Source: Rahnella variigena (GTDB taxonomy: Bacteria; Pseudomonadota; Gammaproteobacteria; Enterobacterales; Enterobacteriaceae). From it: 64,000 bases of DNA. The stretch lies in the NCBI RefSeq assembly GCF_003610915.1, contig NZ_NSDJ01000001.1:310001-374000 (forward strand), in the 5' to 3' direction. Positions 1 through 18,319 of the stretch are shown in pieces; position 1 is the stretch's first letter; every line of letters begins with the position of its first letter. The notes beneath the pieces are model-generated. The model saw nothing but the letters and a program-made list of their open reading frames with translations. It made no database searches and was not told the DNA's origin. The translations under genes and the position numbers were made by a program.

Positions 1-2
1 CA

Positions 3-56
3 TTACTGGCGGAAATTCGTGATTTGCTGAAAGAACAACAGACGCCAAAACTCTAA
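3..56 (+). CDS. mscL: MscL C-terminal end (partial)
   Basis: Only the last 17 codons lie in the window, reading LLAEIRDLLKEQQTPKL and a TAA stop. This matches the cytoplasmic C-terminal helix of the large-conductance mechanosensitive channel, which releases solutes during hypo-osmotic shock. The identification rests on this short motif and on the neighbour arfA, which converges on mscL in E. coli too. The 5' part is outside the window. Confidence 0.75.
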   Translation, partial: LLAEIRDLLKEQQTPKL

Positions 57-90
57 AAGTAAAAGTCAGGCAGTTAAACTCTGACTGATT

Positions 91-291
91 TTAGAAGGGC
101 AGTGTTGAATATTCGACTGAACACTCAACACTGCCCTCCAGATAACTCCCCTTCCCATTCTTCTCTTTACGACGATAACTTCCTTTCCCTTTCTGATTCT
201 TCTCAATACGCTGTTTGAAAAGTGGATCATGGAGAAGAGCCTGCAACGCATTATCCTGAATAATACCTTTTTGATGCTTATACTGAGTCAT
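91..291 (-). CDS. arfA: ArfA, alternative ribosome-rescue factor A
   Basis: A 66-residue protein starting MTQYKHQKG. It carries the family core [12 protein letters not shown], then a basic stretch ([20 protein letters not shown]). ArfA binds the A site of ribosomes stalled on non-stop mRNA and recruits RF2 when trans-translation fails. The ATG at 289-291 is chosen because the family begins there; 11 further codons lie open upstream. The final codons overlap a perfect 13-bp inverted repeat at 96-137, ahead of the TAA at 91-93. In E. coli such a hairpin makes the arfA message itself lack a stop codon, so ArfA is made in quantity only when tmRNA is limiting. It converges with mscL. Confidence 0.9.
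   Translation of the reverse strand: MTQYKHQKGIIQDNALQALLHDPLFKQRIEKNQKGKGSYRRKEKNGKGSYLEGSVECSVEYSTLPF
96..137 (-). terminator. Hairpin inside the 3' end of arfA
   Basis: Perfect inverted repeat AGGGCAGTGTTGA (96-108) and TCAACACTGCCCT (125-137) with a 16-nt loop, lying within the arfA reading frame before its stop codon. It probably acts as the RNase III or termination site that yields non-stop arfA mRNA, and could also terminate mscL from the other strand. Confidence 0.8.
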
Positions 292-389
292 AGATCCTCG
301 ATATGTGAAATACATTTTGGACAAAATCCGTACACATCATACTGCGAAAATTTTCTGCCCGAAAGTGGTATATAAAACGACTAAACCAT

Positions 390-806
390 TTAGCTAACTT
401 TTCCCGCACCATCCTCTAAAGCTTCTAAAATAGAGCAAGTTACGCTGGTATGCGCCGTACCGCAGCAGGCAGCACTCAGTCTTTGTAACGACTCGCGCAT
501 CTGAGTCAATTCCTGTAACTTGAACTCAACCTCAGCAAGTCGTTCGTCCACAATTGCTTTAGATTCCTGACACGTGTGGTGCAAAGGATCGATGCGAATT
601 GATAGCAGCTCCTTGATGGCGTCCAGCGTAAATCCTGTCGATTTAGCGTAACGGATAAAGCGAAGCCGCTGCAGATCATTATCATCATATTGGCGATAAC
701 CCGAAGGATTGCGGGTGCCAGGGCTCATCATCCCTTGCTTCTCATAGTAGCGGACAGTGTCAGCGGAAACATTTGCCAATCCGGCCAGCTCACCAATTTT
801 GTACAT
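390..806 (-). CDS. zntR: ZntR, Zn(II)-responsive MerR-family activator
   Basis: A 138-residue MerR-type regulator. The N-terminal winged helix begins MYKIGELAGLANVSADTVRY. A long dimerisation helix follows (about residues 75-105), then the Zn-binding C-terminus with HHTCQESK and CCGTAH-x4-C, the cysteine/histidine pattern of ZntR. The family activates zntA (Zn/Cd/Pb efflux ATPase) by untwisting a 20-bp promoter spacer; zntA is not in this window. The ATG at 804-806 has an excellent ribosome site (CAGGAGGAAA) within the end of yhdN, 1 nt beyond whose stop it lies, so translation is probably coupled. Confidence 0.93.
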   Translation of the reverse strand: MYKIGELAGLANVSADTVRYYEKQGMMSPGTRNPSGYRQYDDNDLQRLRFIRYAKSTGFTLDAIKELLSIRIDPLHHTCQESKAIVDERLAEVEFKLQELTQMRESLQRLSAACCGTAHTSVTCSILEALEDGAGKVS

Positions 807-807
807 A

Positions 808-1176
808 CTATTTCCTCCTGAATTTATCATGCAGTGCATCTTTATAATGCCCCTGCAAAAAACCAGTATTCATACCCGCCTGCTGCAACCGCAGTTGAAG
901 AACTCTGAGTCGTTTTTCAGAAACGGCAAATTGTGGGTCATCATTGTCCAGCGTCTGTAATAAATGCTCCAACTCGACAGCTTCCTTTCTGTCCTGAAGC
1001 GCTGGTGGCAAATAGCCTGCATTTTTTAAGATGCGAAATGCGACTCTTAGGTCTTCGGGTACAGCGCTATCATCATCCAGACTTAATGGCTGCCCGTTGC
1101 CTGGCAGATTATCAAAGTCCCCCTTTTCCTGAGCATCTTTGATGTGTTTCTCTACCCACTGGTCGACAAGGAGCAT
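808..1176 (-). CDS. yhdN: YhdN, DUF1992 (DnaJ-homologue-like) protein
   Basis: A 122-residue cytoplasmic protein matching E. coli YhdN along its length. It starts MLLVDQWVEKHIKDAQEKGDF and includes the DUF1992 signature LPGNGQPLSLDDDSAVPEDLR. No transmembrane segment or enzyme motif is visible, and the biochemical role of the family is not established. It lies between rplQ and zntR on the same strand and probably shares a transcript with zntR, because only one base separates its stop from the zntR start. Confidence 0.85.
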   Translation of the reverse strand: MLLVDQWVEKHIKDAQEKGDFDNLPGNGQPLSLDDDSAVPEDLRVAFRILKNAGYLPPALQDRKEAVELEHLLQTLDNDDPQFAVSEKRLRVLQLRLQQAGMNTGFLQGHYKDALHDKFRRK

Positions 1177-1302
1177 GAATTTACCTTTAGAAAATGGAAA
1201 GGATCATCATAGATCATACTTGCAGCTTAACGCGAACGGGGTGGGAATTCAGGTTCAATTCTGCCGGCAGTGAAGAAGATGGGTAGTTCAGATTTTAGAT
1301 GT

Positions 1303-1331
1303 AAAAAAACCGGGCATAAGCCCGGTTTTTT
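1303..1331 (-). terminator. Alpha operon terminator
   Basis: Stem CCGGGC (1310-1315) and GCCCGG (1320-1325) with an ATAA loop, flanked by A and T tracts on both sides. It lies just after the rplQ stop and has the form of a rho-independent terminator readable from either strand. Confidence 0.9.
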
Positions 1332-1345
1332 CATGCATCTACAGA

Positions 1346-1759
<414 letters not shown>

Positions 1760-1775
1760 TTAACCTGTGATCCGG

Positions 1776-2765
1776 TTACTCGTCAGCAATACTTGCTGGT
1801 GGCCAGTTTTCCAGGCGCATGCCCAGAGACAAACCACGGGACGCAAGTACGTCTTTGATCTCAGTAAGAGATTTTTTACCCAGGTTAGGTGTTTTAAGTA
1901 ACTCAACCTCGGTACGCTGTACCAGATCACCGATGTAGTGGATTGCTTCTGCCTTAAGGCAGTTAGCAGAGCGGACAGTCAATTCCAGATCGTCAACAGG
2001 GCGCAGCAGGATTGGATCGAATTCCGGCTTCTCTTCTTTGACTTCCGGTTGACGTACATCACGTAAATCAACGAAAGCTTCAAGTTGTTCAGCAAGAATG
2101 GTTGCCGCACGACGGATCGCCTCTTCAGGATCGATCGTACCGTTGGTTTCCATTTCGATAACCAGCTTGTCCAAATCAGTACGCTGTTCTACACGCGCTG
2201 CTTCAACATTGTAGGCAATTCGCTCTACAGGGCTGTAGCATGCGTCTACTAACAGACGACCAATTGGGCGCTCATCTTCTTCCGAATGAATTCGGGCAGA
2301 CGCCGGCACATAACCACGACCGCGCTGAACTTTGATACGCATGCTGATAGCAGCGTTCTCATCGGTCAGGTGGCAGATGACGTGTTGCGGCTTGACGATT
2401 TCGACATCACCATCATGGGTAATGTCGGCTGCAGTCACAGGGCCAATGCCAGACTTATTCAGGGTAAGAATAACTTCATCTTTACCTTGAACTCTCACCG
2501 CCAGCCCTTTCAGGTTGAGCAGGATCTCCAGGATATCTTCCTGTACGCCTTCTTTGGTGCTGTACTCATGCAGTACACCATCAATCTCAACCTCGGTCAC
2601 CGCGCAACCCGGCATGGATGAAAGCAGAATACGGCGCAGTGCGTTGCCTAAAGTATGGCCAAAGCCACGTTCTAAAGGCTCAAGGGTCACCTTGGCGTGC
2701 GTCGAACTGACTTGCTCGATATCTACCAGGCGCGGTTTTAGAAACTCTGTCACAGAACCCTGCAT
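1776..2765 (-). CDS. rpoA: RNA polymerase alpha subunit
   Basis: A 329-residue protein, the same length as E. coli RpoA. The N-terminal assembly domain (starting [20 protein letters not shown], with [18 protein letters not shown]) dimerises and nucleates the polymerase core. An acidic linker near residues 235-248 leads to the C-terminal domain ([20 protein letters not shown]), which binds UP elements and activators such as CRP, also encoded in this window. It lies within the alpha operon between rpsD and rplQ, so polymerase supply is tied to ribosome synthesis and to S4 autoregulation. Confidence 0.98.
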
Positions 2766-2790
2766 TGTGTCCTCTCTTTGGTACTAAGCT

Positions 2791-3429
<639 letters not shown>

Positions 3430-3441
3430 CTAAAAGCAGCG

Positions 3442-3831
<390 letters not shown>

Positions 3832-3848
3832 TTATTCAATCACCCCGA

Positions 3849-4205
3849 TTATTTCTTGATCGGTTTACGCGGACCCTTACGGGTACGTGCGTTAGTCTTG
3901 GTACGCTGACCGCGTACTGGAAGACCACGACGATGACGCAAACCACGATAAGTCCCAAGGTCCATAAGACGCTTGATGCTCAGGGTGACTTCACGACGCA
4001 GATCACCTTCAACAATGAACTTGGCAACTTCGTCACGCAGTTTTTCGATTTGCTCTTCAGACAGCTCACTGATCTTAACATTTTCAGCAATACCGGATGC
4101 AGCACAGATAGACTGTGAGCGGGTTTTACCGATGCCGTAGATCGAAGTTAATGCGATCACGGTATGTTTCTGATCAGGAATGTTAATGCCTGCTATACGG
4201 GCCAC
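3849..4205 (-). CDS. rpsM: 30S ribosomal protein S13
   Basis: A 118-residue protein starting [19 protein letters not shown] with the basic C-terminal tail GPRKPIKK, which reaches the P-site tRNA. S13 also forms the head bridges to the large subunit. The start codon is GTG (4203-4205), as in E. coli, preceded by TAGGAG. It is the first gene of the alpha operon, and its ribosome-binding region is folded into the S4-responsive pseudoknot. Confidence 0.98.
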   Translation of the reverse strand: MARIAGINIPDQKHTVIALTSIYGIGKTRSQSICAASGIAENVKISELSEEQIEKLRDEVAKFIVEGDLRREVTLSIKRLMDLGTYRGLRHRRGLPVRGQRTKTNARTRKGPRKPIKK

Positions 4206-4290
4206 TATGCACTCCTACTATTTATATACGGCAACACCATTCTGAAAAGCCCGTTTTCAGGATACTCAAATAGTATTGCTGCTTACATAC
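4195..4290 (-). promoter_or_regulatory. Alpha operon leader pseudoknot (S4 translational operator)
   Basis: The RNA upstream of the rpsM GTG reads TTTGAGTATCCTGAAAACGG and continues as in the E. coli alpha-operon leader, with the hairpin CTGAAAA / TTTTCAG (4242-4248 and 4254-4260) and a conserved AATAGTAGGAGTGCATAGTG at the start site. In E. coli, S4 traps this pseudoknot with a stalled 30S subunit. Conservation of hairpin and start region supports the same control here; boundaries are approximate. Confidence 0.85.
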
Positions 4291-4299
4291 AAAAGATTG

Positions 4300-4318
4300 G
4301 CTGGCTAATCTAGCCAGC
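4300..4318 (-). terminator. Hairpin between rpmJ and rpsM
   Basis: Inverted repeat GCTGGCTA (4300-4307) and TAGCCAGC (4311-4318) with a 3-nt loop, followed on the minus strand by CAATCTTTTGT. It probably ends or attenuates the spc operon after rpmJ; the T tract is short, so readthrough into rpsM is likely. Confidence 0.55.
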
Positions 4319-4353
4319 TCAACCCAACTTTGCAAGAAAAATATGCGAGATAA

Positions 4354-4503
<150 letters not shown>

Positions 4504-5835
4504 TTAGCGGTTATAGCCTTTCAGGTTTGCTTTCTTCAATGCAGACTCGTACTGACTTGACATCATCAGAGTTTGCACTTGAGCCATAAAGTCCATGATA
4601 ACGACGACTACGATCAGTAGAGAAGTACCACCAAAGTAGAATGGAACTTTCATCGCGTCACGCATGAACTCCGGGATAAGGCAGATGAAAGTAATATACA
4701 TCGCACCGATTAAGGTTAAACGAGTCATTACTTTATCGATGTACTTCGCCGTTTGCTCTCCCGGACGAATTCCTGGTACAAATGCACCGGACTTCTTCAG
4801 GTTATCTGCTGTCTCACGCGGGTTGAACACCAACGCAGTATAAAAGAAACAGAAGAAGATGATTGCAGTCGCATAGAGTAACACATAAAGCGGTTGCCCA
4901 GGCTGCAAATACAGCGAAATCGTTGTCAGCCAGTTCCAACCAGTCCCGCCCCCAAACCATGATGCAATCGTGGCAGGGAACAGAATAATGCTGGAAGCGA
5001 AGATTGCTGGGATAACCCCGGCCATATTCACTTTCAACGGTAAGTGCGTGCTCTGTGCTGCATAGACACGACGACCTTGTTGGCGTTTAGCATAGTTAAC
5101 GACGATACGACGTTGACCACGTTCAACAAACACCACAAAGAAAGTCACTGCAAACACTAAAACTGCAACCAACAGCAACAGGAGGAAGTGCAGGTCGCCT
5201 TGCCGAGCTTGTTCAATAGTATGTGCAATCGCCGGCGGAAGACCCGCTACGATACCAGCAAAAATTATGATTGAAATACCGTTACCGATACCTCGTTCAG
5301 TAATCTGCTCACCCAGCCACATCAGGAACATTGTCCCAGTCACTAAGCTCACAACTGCGGTAAAGTAGAACGCAAAGCCTGGATTTAACACCAGGCCCTG
5401 CATACCAGGCATGTTCGGTAGACCGGTAGCAATACCGATCGACTGAAACACTGCCAATACCAGCGTACCGTAACGGGTGTACTGACTAATCTTACGACGG
5501 CCAGCCTCCCCTTCTTTCTTAATTTCTGCTAACGCTGGATGAACCACCGTTAACAACTGGATAATGATCGATGCCGAAATGTACGGCATGATCCCCAGAG
5601 CAAAGATTGAAGCACGGCTAAGGGCACCACCAGAGAACATGTTAAACATTTCAATGATGGTACCTCTTTGCTGCTCGAGCAATTTGGCAAGTACAGTGGC
5701 ATCAATACCAGGGATCGGAATAAAAGAGCCGATACGGAAAACAATCAGCGCACCGATAACAAACAAAAGTCTGCGCTTCAGTTCGCCTAGTCCACCCTTG
5801 GCACTTTGAAAATCTAATCCCGGTTGCTTAGCCAT
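4504..5835 (-). CDS. secY: SecY, protein translocase channel subunit
   Basis: A 443-residue inner-membrane protein, the same length as E. coli SecY, with ten predicted membrane helices. It starts [20 protein letters not shown], has the lateral-gate and plug region around [12 protein letters not shown], and ends NLKGYNR. SecY forms the channel of SecYEG through which SecA drives unfolded preproteins, including type II secretion substrates, FkpA and PpiA. It lies 7 nt downstream of rplO in the spc operon, so translocon supply is linked to ribosome supply. Confidence 0.98.
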   Translation of the reverse strand: MAKQPGLDFQSAKGGLGELKRRLLFVIGALIVFRIGSFIPIPGIDATVLAKLLEQQRGTIIEMFNMFSGGALSRASIFALGIMPYISASIIIQLLTVVHPALAEIKKEGEAGRRKISQYTRYGTLVLAVFQSIGIATGLPNMPGMQGLVLNPGFAFYFTAVVSLVTGTMFLMWLGEQITERGIGNGISIIIFAGIVAGLPPAIAHTIEQARQGDLHFLLLLLVAVLVFAVTFFVVFVERGQRRIVVNYAKRQQGRRVYAAQSTHLPLKVNMAGVIPAIFASSIILFPATIASWFGGGTGWNWLTTISLYLQPGQPLYVLLYATAIIFFCFFYTALVFNPRETADNLKKSGAFVPGIRPGEQTAKYIDKVMTRLTLIGAMYITFICLIPEFMRDAMKVPFYFGGTSLLIVVVVIMDFMAQVQTLMMSSQYESALKKANLKGYNR

Positions 5836-5842
5836 CTGCTAC

Positions 5843-6277
5843 TTATTCCTCAATTTTACCGCCAGCAGCTTCGATAGCAACACGAGCGCCTTTGGTGACA
5901 CGCAAACCACGCAGAGTTACCGCACGACCAACTTCGCCAGAAAGGATTACTTTCGCGAACTCGATCTGGATACCAACTACGTTAGCGGCTTTCAGCGCGT
6001 TCAGGTCGATCACGTCGCCTTCCACCAGAGCCAGTTCAGACAGACGAACTTCTGCCGTGATCATAGCTTTGCGGGAGGTGAAGCCGAATTTCGGCAAACG
6101 ACGATATAAAGGCATCTGACCACCTTCAAAACCACGACGTACGCCACCACCAGAACGTGAGTTCTGACCTTTGTGACCACGACCGCCGGTTTTACCCAGG
6201 CCAGAACCAATACCACGACCTACACGCCTTGGCGCTTGTTTGGCACCATCAGCCGGAGACAGAGTATTTAAACGCAT
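5843..6277 (-). CDS. rplO: 50S ribosomal protein L15
   Basis: A 144-residue protein, as in E. coli, with the Gly/Arg-rich N-terminal extension ([20 protein letters not shown]) that threads into 23S rRNA and a globular C-terminal domain. It is a late-assembling large-subunit protein. Spacing to rpmD is 3 nt and to secY 7 nt, consistent with tight co-translation in the spc operon. Confidence 0.97.
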   Translation of the reverse strand: MRLNTLSPADGAKQAPRRVGRGIGSGLGKTGGRGHKGQNSRSGGGVRRGFEGGQMPLYRRLPKFGFTSRKAMITAEVRLSELALVEGDVIDLNALKAANVVGIQIEFAKVILSGEVGRAVTLRGLRVTKGARVAIEAAGGKIEE

Positions 6278-6280
6278 CTC

Positions 6281-7344
<1,064 letters not shown>

Positions 7345-7878
7345 TTACTTCTTCTTAGCCTCTTTGGTACGCACGACTTCGTCGGCGTAACGGACACCCT
7401 TGCCTTTATAAGGCTCAGGACGACGGTAGGCACGTAAATCCGCAGCAACCTGACCGATAACCTGTTTATCAGCGCCTTTCAGCACGATTTCGGTTTGGGT
7501 CGGACATTCTGCAGTAATGCCTTCCGGCAGTTGGTGATCGACCGGGTGAGAGAAGCCTAAGGCTAAATTCACCACGTTGCCTTTAACAGCAGCACGATAA
7601 CCAACACCTACCAGTTGAAGCTTTTTAGTGAAGCCGTCGGTAACACCTACAACCATAGAGTTCAACAGTGCACGAGTGGTACCCGCTTGGGCCCAACCGT
7701 CTGCAGCGCCTTCGCGTGGAGCGAAAGTCAGTGCATTTTCTTCCTGCTTAACTACAACAGCGTCATGGATAGTACGTGACAGCTCGCCGTTTTTACCCTT
7801 AATCGAAATAACCTGACCGTTGAGTTTTACCTCTACGCCGGCAGGAATGACGACGGGTGCTTTTGCAACACGAGACAT
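7345..7878 (-). CDS. rplF: 50S ribosomal protein L6
   Basis: A 177-residue protein with two tandem RNA-recognition-like domains and the C-terminal signature [18 protein letters not shown]6 sits near the sarcin-ricin loop at the factor-binding site. It has the same length as E. coli L6 and lies 13 nt after rpsH. Confidence 0.98.
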   Translation of the reverse strand: MSRVAKAPVVIPAGVEVKLNGQVISIKGKNGELSRTIHDAVVVKQEENALTFAPREGAADGWAQAGTTRALLNSMVVGVTDGFTKKLQLVGVGYRAAVKGNVVNLALGFSHPVDHQLPEGITAECPTQTEIVLKGADKQVIGQVAADLRAYRRPEPYKGKGVRYADEVVRTKEAKKK

Positions 7879-7891
7879 TCTTTCCTCCCAA

Positions 7892-8290
<399 letters not shown>

Positions 8291-8317
8291 TTACTCCCGT
8301 GATTCAATTGGTGACAA

Positions 8318-9899
<1,582 letters not shown>

Positions 9900-9968
9900 C
9901 TAATGTCAACTACAACTTTAGGACCCAGGATAGGTCGTTAAGAAATCCCCACAATATGAGGGCGCGGC

Positions 9969-9974
9969 ATTATA
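9969..9974 (-). promoter_or_regulatory. spc operon promoter, -10 element
   Basis: A perfect TATAAT on the minus strand, followed by GCCGCGCCC, a GC-rich discriminator typical of stringently controlled ribosomal promoters and like the E. coli spc promoter. The -35 region (near 9992-9997, TACCCA) is a weak match. Confidence 0.65.
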
Positions 9975-10004
9975 ACACCGGTTCCCGATTATGGGTAGAA
10001 AAAA

Positions 10005-10032
10005 TAAACGGCCCACGTACATGAGCCGTTTA
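10005..10032 (-). terminator. S10 operon terminator
   Basis: Inverted repeat TAAACGGC (10005-10012) and GCCGTTTA (10025-10032), followed on the minus strand by TTTTTTC. It lies 25 nt after the rpsQ stop, between the S10 and spc operons. Confidence 0.85.
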
Positions 10033-10057
10033 CCTATTTTCGAGAGGCGCTACTGTA

Positions 10058-11983
<1,926 letters not shown>

Positions 11984-11988
11984 CTACC

Positions 11989-12270
<282 letters not shown>

Positions 12271-12281
12271 TTATCCTCTAA

Positions 12282-14687
<2,406 letters not shown>

Positions 14688-14708
14688 TCAATCGCTCAAT
14701 GACCCTGA

Positions 14709-15198
<490 letters not shown>

Positions 15199-15203
15199 CG
15201 CGC

Positions 15204-15231
15204 ATTATACTTAAACACCAGCAAGAAGCAA
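15204..15231 (-). promoter_or_regulatory. S10 operon promoter
   Basis: On the minus strand, -35 TTGCTT (15226-15231), a 16-bp spacer and a perfect -10 TATAAT (15204-15209) followed by the GC-rich discriminator GCGCGGGC, as expected for a growth-rate-controlled ribosomal promoter. It lies immediately after the gspB stop codon, at 15255. Confidence 0.85.
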
Positions 15232-15254
15232 TCCAAACCACACTGAAAATGCTT

Positions 15255-15758
15255 TTATTTTGCGCTTTTCTCTTCTTGCTGCTGCTCAATCATCGCCTTC
15301 TTAAGCCATTCCTGTAATGGCATGTCAGGGCTCTTCTTTTCTAACGCCATGATTTGATTGTCATCACTTTCATCAACGGGGGCATCTTCCTGAGCCTCAT
15401 TTTCAGTCGCTGAATAGTCCGCTGCATCCGCTGCTTCGGCAGGTAATTCATCCTCGGGCGTAGAATTGTCATCTATAGAGGCCGTTTGATTCACTGCGGG
15501 CAGCGTTCTGTTCTTATAGATGTAATGCAAAGGGGATTGCTTATAAGGAAGGTGAGACTCTTCACTGACGGCAATCCGGTGACTCTGCCAGTTAAGGTAT
15601 GCCAGATGGAGATATGAACCGGCCAGCCCACCTGCGGACAGAAAAAGGCCGATAAACATCAGGCAATATAGACTTTTCCTGAGCGAGCGACGAACCGCCA
15701 CCCTTACCTTTTGTTTGTTTAAGTGGCTTGTGTAAGCCGATAAATGGATATTTTGCAT
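15255..15758 (-). CDS. gspB: GspB-like type II secretion accessory protein
   Basis: A 167-residue bitopic inner-membrane protein. The N-terminal 30 residues are basic and cytoplasmic, one membrane helix follows (about 31-52, LYCLMFIGLFLSAGGLAG), then an acidic, low-complexity periplasmic stretch (about 90-135) and a short helical end. The family (GspB/ExeB/PulB type) works with GspA to place the secretin in the peptidoglycan. Assignment depends on topology and on its place 7 nt after gspA, matching the E. coli gspAB order next to rpsJ. No recognisable terminator separates it from the S10 promoter. Confidence 0.75.
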   Translation of the reverse strand: MQNIHLSAYTSHLNKQKVRVAVRRSLRKSLYCLMFIGLFLSAGGLAGSYLHLAYLNWQSHRIAVSEESHLPYKQSPLHYIYKNRTLPAVNQTASIDDNSTPEDELPAEAADAADYSATENEAQEDAPVDESDDNQIMALEKKSPDMPLQEWLKKAMIEQQQEEKSAK

Positions 15759-15765
15759 TTTTGAC

Positions 15766-17286
15766 CTAGAGATCTTCTTTTGTAAGCAGTTCAGGCATGT
15801 TGCCAGTACGTTTAGCTATTTGTATGAGGGTGCCTTTACCTACCCGCCCATCAACGGCCAGATTTTCCCGTTGCTGGAATAATTTAATTTTACCGGTCAA
15901 ATCGTTGTCCCATCGCCCGGTTTTACTGAATGGCAGGTTCAGGATTTTACTGAGGGTCATATCCAGCCAGGCAGTATCCGTTTCTGGGCTGGTATTGTTG
16001 ATGACGCTCTTCCCGCTCGGTGTCTGTGGCAATAGCTGGGTATACTCCCCCGCCCACACGCTATCAAACCAGTTGCGCTGGACCGTCCACGTATCGCCTT
16101 TAATGAGAATATCCAGTGTCTCATCTGTCACTTTCACTACGGTCACATAGACAGTCTGCCCATCGACGTTAATCGGGTTCAGCCAGGGCATGCCTTCCTC
16201 TATTAAGGTATCGAGTATTGCTGTGCCTTTTTTGCAGGTCAGTTGCGCCCGCGCAGCTTGATCGCAAAACGCATCATCAGCAGATACATCATATCCCCAT
16301 ACCTGGAAGAGCTGACGCATACCGTGACGCTCATTACTGCCAACTTCACTGATTGTGCTCGCTCCCGCAGGGATTTCATGCAGCCTTTGCGAAAGGGTTA
16401 CGGGCAGGGGGAGATATGGTTTTGCATAGTTGAAATAGGTCCAACCCAAAATACCGCCAAAAAGCATGTACGAGGCGATGAGCAGCGTGAGGCATTTTTT
16501 TCTGCCCGGCATCAGCCCGCGGGCTTCTATACAAACCTTCATCTGCCGGTAGGTGACTGACGGTGTTTTTTCTGCATAAGCGCTGTTAAGTGAGTCCGCG
16601 GCCAATTCATTGATCAATTGGAATCGTCCCCCCGAAGCGTTATGCAGCAGTTTGGCCACCGGTCCGTGGATTAATGCGGGTTCCGCTCCAGCTGATTGCA
16701 GTCGTTGTGACAAATAATCTGAGGTTTCGGTAAAGCTCATTGGAAGCAGATGGTAATCAGTATGTGGAAAAGGCTTCCGGCATCCTTTACCGTCGCCAGA
16801 AATCCCTTTCCGTTCTTCAACTAACAGAAACGAAATGCGGGAGGATTGCGGATAGCTTTTGAATGTTCTTAAAAACTCATAGCTTTCTGCACAGAGATTT
16901 TCGGCATTGTCTACAACGATCAACCACGGCTGAGCGGTATTTTCCGTTTGTCCAAAAAATTCTGCAATTCGCAGAGGAAGTATAGAAGTTGGCAATGTTC
17001 GCCATTTTTTTAAATGAAAACAACAGGCTAACAACTGACCGAGGCTTTCGTTATCGGCATCGTTCACTGCGGCTGCACTTAAGTTCAGGACTTTGCGCTG
17101 ACTCTCTCTGGCTATTTCATGTGCCAGGCGTGTTTTCCCCACGCCTTTATTCCCACCGATAATCGCAATGCCGCCCTGATTTAACGTCTGACGAATAAAG
17201 TCCTGAGCAGCTAACAAACGTATATTATTGAAATAATTACCGTCCAGAAACGGGTGGGTAATAAGTTTAAAGTAATCACAGTACAT
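15766..17286 (-). CDS. gspA: GspA (ExeA-type) AAA ATPase with peptidoglycan-binding domain
   Basis: About 506 residues. The cytoplasmic part has a Walker A motif (GGNKGVGKT, near residues 44-52) and a Walker B-like WLIVVDNAE. One membrane helix (CLTLLIASYMLFGGILGWTY) follows, then a periplasmic region with a C39-like segment (QVWGYDVSADDAFCDQAARA) and a C-terminal peptidoglycan-binding motif (FQQRENLAVDGRVGKGTLIQ). The C-terminal half is clearly like E. coli GspA. With GspB it is thought to remodel the wall for secretin assembly. I prefer the ATG at 17284-17286, because the family begins M-Y-x-D-F/Y-F; an ATG 12 nt upstream (17296-17298) is possible. It is divergent from gspC. Confidence 0.88.
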   Translation of the reverse strand: MYCDYFKLITHPFLDGNYFNNIRLLAAQDFIRQTLNQGGIAIIGGNKGVGKTRLAHEIARESQRKVLNLSAAAVNDADNESLGQLLACCFHLKKWRTLPTSILPLRIAEFFGQTENTAQPWLIVVDNAENLCAESYEFLRTFKSYPQSSRISFLLVEERKGISGDGKGCRKPFPHTDYHLLPMSFTETSDYLSQRLQSAGAEPALIHGPVAKLLHNASGGRFQLINELAADSLNSAYAEKTPSVTYRQMKVCIEARGLMPGRKKCLTLLIASYMLFGGILGWTYFNYAKPYLPLPVTLSQRLHEIPAGASTISEVGSNERHGMRQLFQVWGYDVSADDAFCDQAARAQLTCKKGTAILDTLIEEGMPWLNPINVDGQTVYVTVVKVTDETLDILIKGDTWTVQRNWFDSVWAGEYTQLLPQTPSGKSVINNTSPETDTAWLDMTLSKILNLPFSKTGRWDNDLTGKIKLFQQRENLAVDGRVGKGTLIQIAKRTGNMPELLTKEDL

Positions 17287-17476
17287 GCCAATTTCCATAA
17301 CATTTTACACATTCAATGAATGGTGTATAAATACAAGAACCCGAAAGAGGAGTCAGTCTGAAAAATCAAGACACACAACCTCATTCATATTGAACATGTA
17401 TTAATGTGCATCAATGTTTTTCTGCGTATAATATAGCCTAATAAGTAACCCACTGGAATAATGAAAGTGCAAAGGA

Positions 17477-18319
17477 ATGATCCAACACATGTATGCCATC
17501 AAGAATAAAAGGTATTGGCCAAAGATATCATTGAAGATGGCAATGTATATCGCAATTATATTCACATGCTCAATGCTTTGTTGCTCAAGCATATTCATTT
17601 TTGTGATGAGTGACGGAACAAGCAGTGGGTCGTTGCAGCCTTCTCGCACGTTCCAACCCGCAGCCAATACGCCAAATACGCTCTTCTTGAATCGTAAAAA
17701 ACCTGCGCTTAAACAGGCAGTACAGTCTTCTGCCGTGAATCTTAAGTTGCCGTTAGTCCTCAAGGGGATTCTGGCAAGCAGCGACAGCAGCCGCTCGCTG
17801 GCCATCCTGCATGGTCCTTCCGGTCAGCACAGCTATCGGGAGGGCGAGAAAATTGCTGATATGGATAATGTCTACCTGCAGTCAGTCAAACCTGATGAAG
17901 TGTTAATACGCACACCTCGGGGAACGGTAACTTTATTCCTTAATGATAAATTAAGAGATAATAAACATCCTGAACCGTTAAAATCGAAGGCTAAAAGAGA
18001 ACATGCAAAATACTTAATGCATTATTTAGTTGCCAACCCCATATATAAAGATGAGAAACTTGCAGGTTATAGGTTTAATCCCAGAACCGGCAGTAATATT
18101 TATCTTAGAACGGGACTCATTCCTGACGAGGTTGTCATGAAAATAAATGGACAAGCTCTCGACGACATTACCACCGCAGAAAAACACATTGAGCAACTGG
18201 AAAGTCTGAGAGATGTGCAACTTACCGTTCTGAGAGAGAATCAGCTTCAGAATATCTATATAAATTTAGCTACTATCGAAACATCGTTGGATACAGAAAG
18301 TTATGAAGAAGTTCATTAA
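17477..18319 (+). CDS. gspC: GspC, type II secretion inner-membrane clamp protein
   Basis: A 280-residue bitopic protein. It has a short cytoplasmic N-terminus, one membrane helix (about 20-44), the periplasmic homology region (LKLPLVLKGILASSDSSRSL, about 91-150) that binds the N0 domain of the secretin, and a C-terminal PDZ-like domain (GSNIYLRTGLIPDEVVMKIN). GspC links the inner-membrane platform to GspD and helps choose substrates. The first ATG sits directly against AAAGGA, which is poor spacing; the ATG at 17489 is an alternative. It overlaps gspD by 17 nt and is the first gene of the gspC-O operon. Confidence 0.9.
   Translation: MIQHMYAIKNKRYWPKISLKMAMYIAIIFTCSMLCCSSIFIFVMSDGTSSGSLQPSRTFQPAANTPNTLFLNRKKPALKQAVQSSAVNLKLPLVLKGILASSDSSRSLAILHGPSGQHSYREGEKIADMDNVYLQSVKPDEVLIRTPRGTVTLFLNDKLRDNKHPEPLKSKAKREHAKYLMHYLVANPIYKDEKLAGYRFNPRTGSNIYLRTGLIPDEVVMKINGQALDDITTAEKHIEQLESLRDVQLTVLRENQLQNIYINLATIETSLDTESYEEVH

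Noticed and set aside
64..86. AGTCAG / CTGACT hairpin after mscL
   Set aside because: Only 6 bp with an 11-nt loop and a weak T tract; the arfA hairpin is the far stronger terminator candidate here.
17401..17805. Minus-strand 134-codon frame overlapping gspC
   Set aside because: It conflicts with gspC, whose membrane helix and operon position are clear.
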